Below, in pieces: positions 48,290-48,310 of a stretch of DNA of 48,310 nt (positions within the stretch are counted from its first letter, which is position 1; every line of letters starts with the position of its first letter). The DNA is from Syntrophaceae bacterium UBA1163 (lineage in GTDB: Bacteria > Desulfobacterota > BSN033 > UBA1163). The stretch covers positions 335 to 48,644 of the forward strand of contig DBZJ01000245.1 of assembly GCA_002311635.1 (NCBI GenBank), in the 5' to 3' direction. Under the pieces are notes generated by a model that had not been told where the DNA came from, searched no databases, and saw only the letters and a program-made list of their open reading frames with translations. The position numbers were made by a program, and so were the translations under genes.

Positions 48290-48310
48290 GTCATTCCCGC
48301 GAAGGCGGGA
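48290..48310. repeat. GTCATTCCCGC palindrome, cut by the window edge
   Basis: GTCATTCCCGCGAAGGCGGGA is the start of the very common GTCATTCCCGC...GCGGGAATGAC intergenic palindrome. It lies upstream of the tandem kinase gene. Confidence 0.7.

Noticed and set aside
1..48310. CRISPR arrays, tRNA or rRNA genes, phage
   Set aside because: No regularly spaced direct repeats, no cloverleaf-like sequence or rRNA stretch, and no phage structural genes were seen by eye.

Overview
The window looks like a chromosomal segment (perhaps a metagenome contig) of an anaerobic, Gram-negative, aromatic- and fatty-acid-degrading bacterium, most likely Desulfobacterota (the former Deltaproteobacteria). The reasons are benzoyl-CoA lower-pathway genes, acyl-CoA dehydrogenases with ETF, a tungsten-type aldehyde oxidoreductase, a complete L-Ara4N lipid A modification set, and dispersed intergenic palindromes of a kind common in that group. 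The taxonomic call is inference. No rRNA, tRNA, CRISPR array or intact transposase was seen.

Region 1 (1-5.3 kb, minus strand) is an acyl-CoA catabolism block. In transcription order it holds an acyl-CoA dehydrogenase, a free biotin carrier protein and a GNAT acetyltransferase. A second unit follows, with its own promoter and an overlapping TetR-type operator: tetR, an SDR, had (bamQ) and the 5' end of oah (bamA), which runs off the left edge. Region 2 (5.4-8.7 kb, plus) has ruvX-mltG, then a thiolase paired with a DUF35 Zn-ribbon/OB partner. Region 3 (8.8-10.6 kb, minus) has three small exported proteins of unknown function.

Region 4 (10.9-23.0 kb) is the envelope-modification centre. A tight minus-strand operon runs arnT-arnB-arnC-arnA(formyltransferase)-arnA(dehydrogenase)-arnD and ends in a 971-residue protein with a C-terminal M28 peptidase domain and a long unrecognised N-terminus. 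Divergently transcribed are an ArnE/F-like flippase and a second ArnT-like glycosyltransferase. Upstream of arnT lie four TTAA-centred half-sites at 10-11 bp spacing, placed like a PmrA/OmpR-family activator box.

Region 5 (23.0-33.5 kb, minus) has a radical SAM protein, archaeal-type phosphoglycerate mutase, a nitroreductase, an acd-etfB-etfA unit whose dehydrogenase has Gly where the usual catalytic Glu sits, a tetR relic, two ThiS/MoaD-like proteins, an aldehyde:ferredoxin oxidoreductase and an AbrB/RelE toxin-antitoxin pair. A decayed stretch (33.6-34.4 kb) carries REP-like hairpins and a broken NfeD-like gene.

Region 6 (34.9-42.6 kb, plus) links c-di-AMP synthesis and breakdown. It has a CdaA cyclase fused to a YbbR/CdaR domain, a P1-family peptidase, a MazF-like toxin pair, a sirtuin, then phoH-pgpH-ybeY. 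Region 7 (42.6-48.3 kb) has a small PH-like membrane protein, a truncated QueG-like relic, and a minus-strand four-gene operon: tandem-domain sugar/lipid kinase, ArnT-like glycosyltransferase, ICMT-like methyltransferase and single-domain kinase. This is probably a second envelope glycolipid modification locus.
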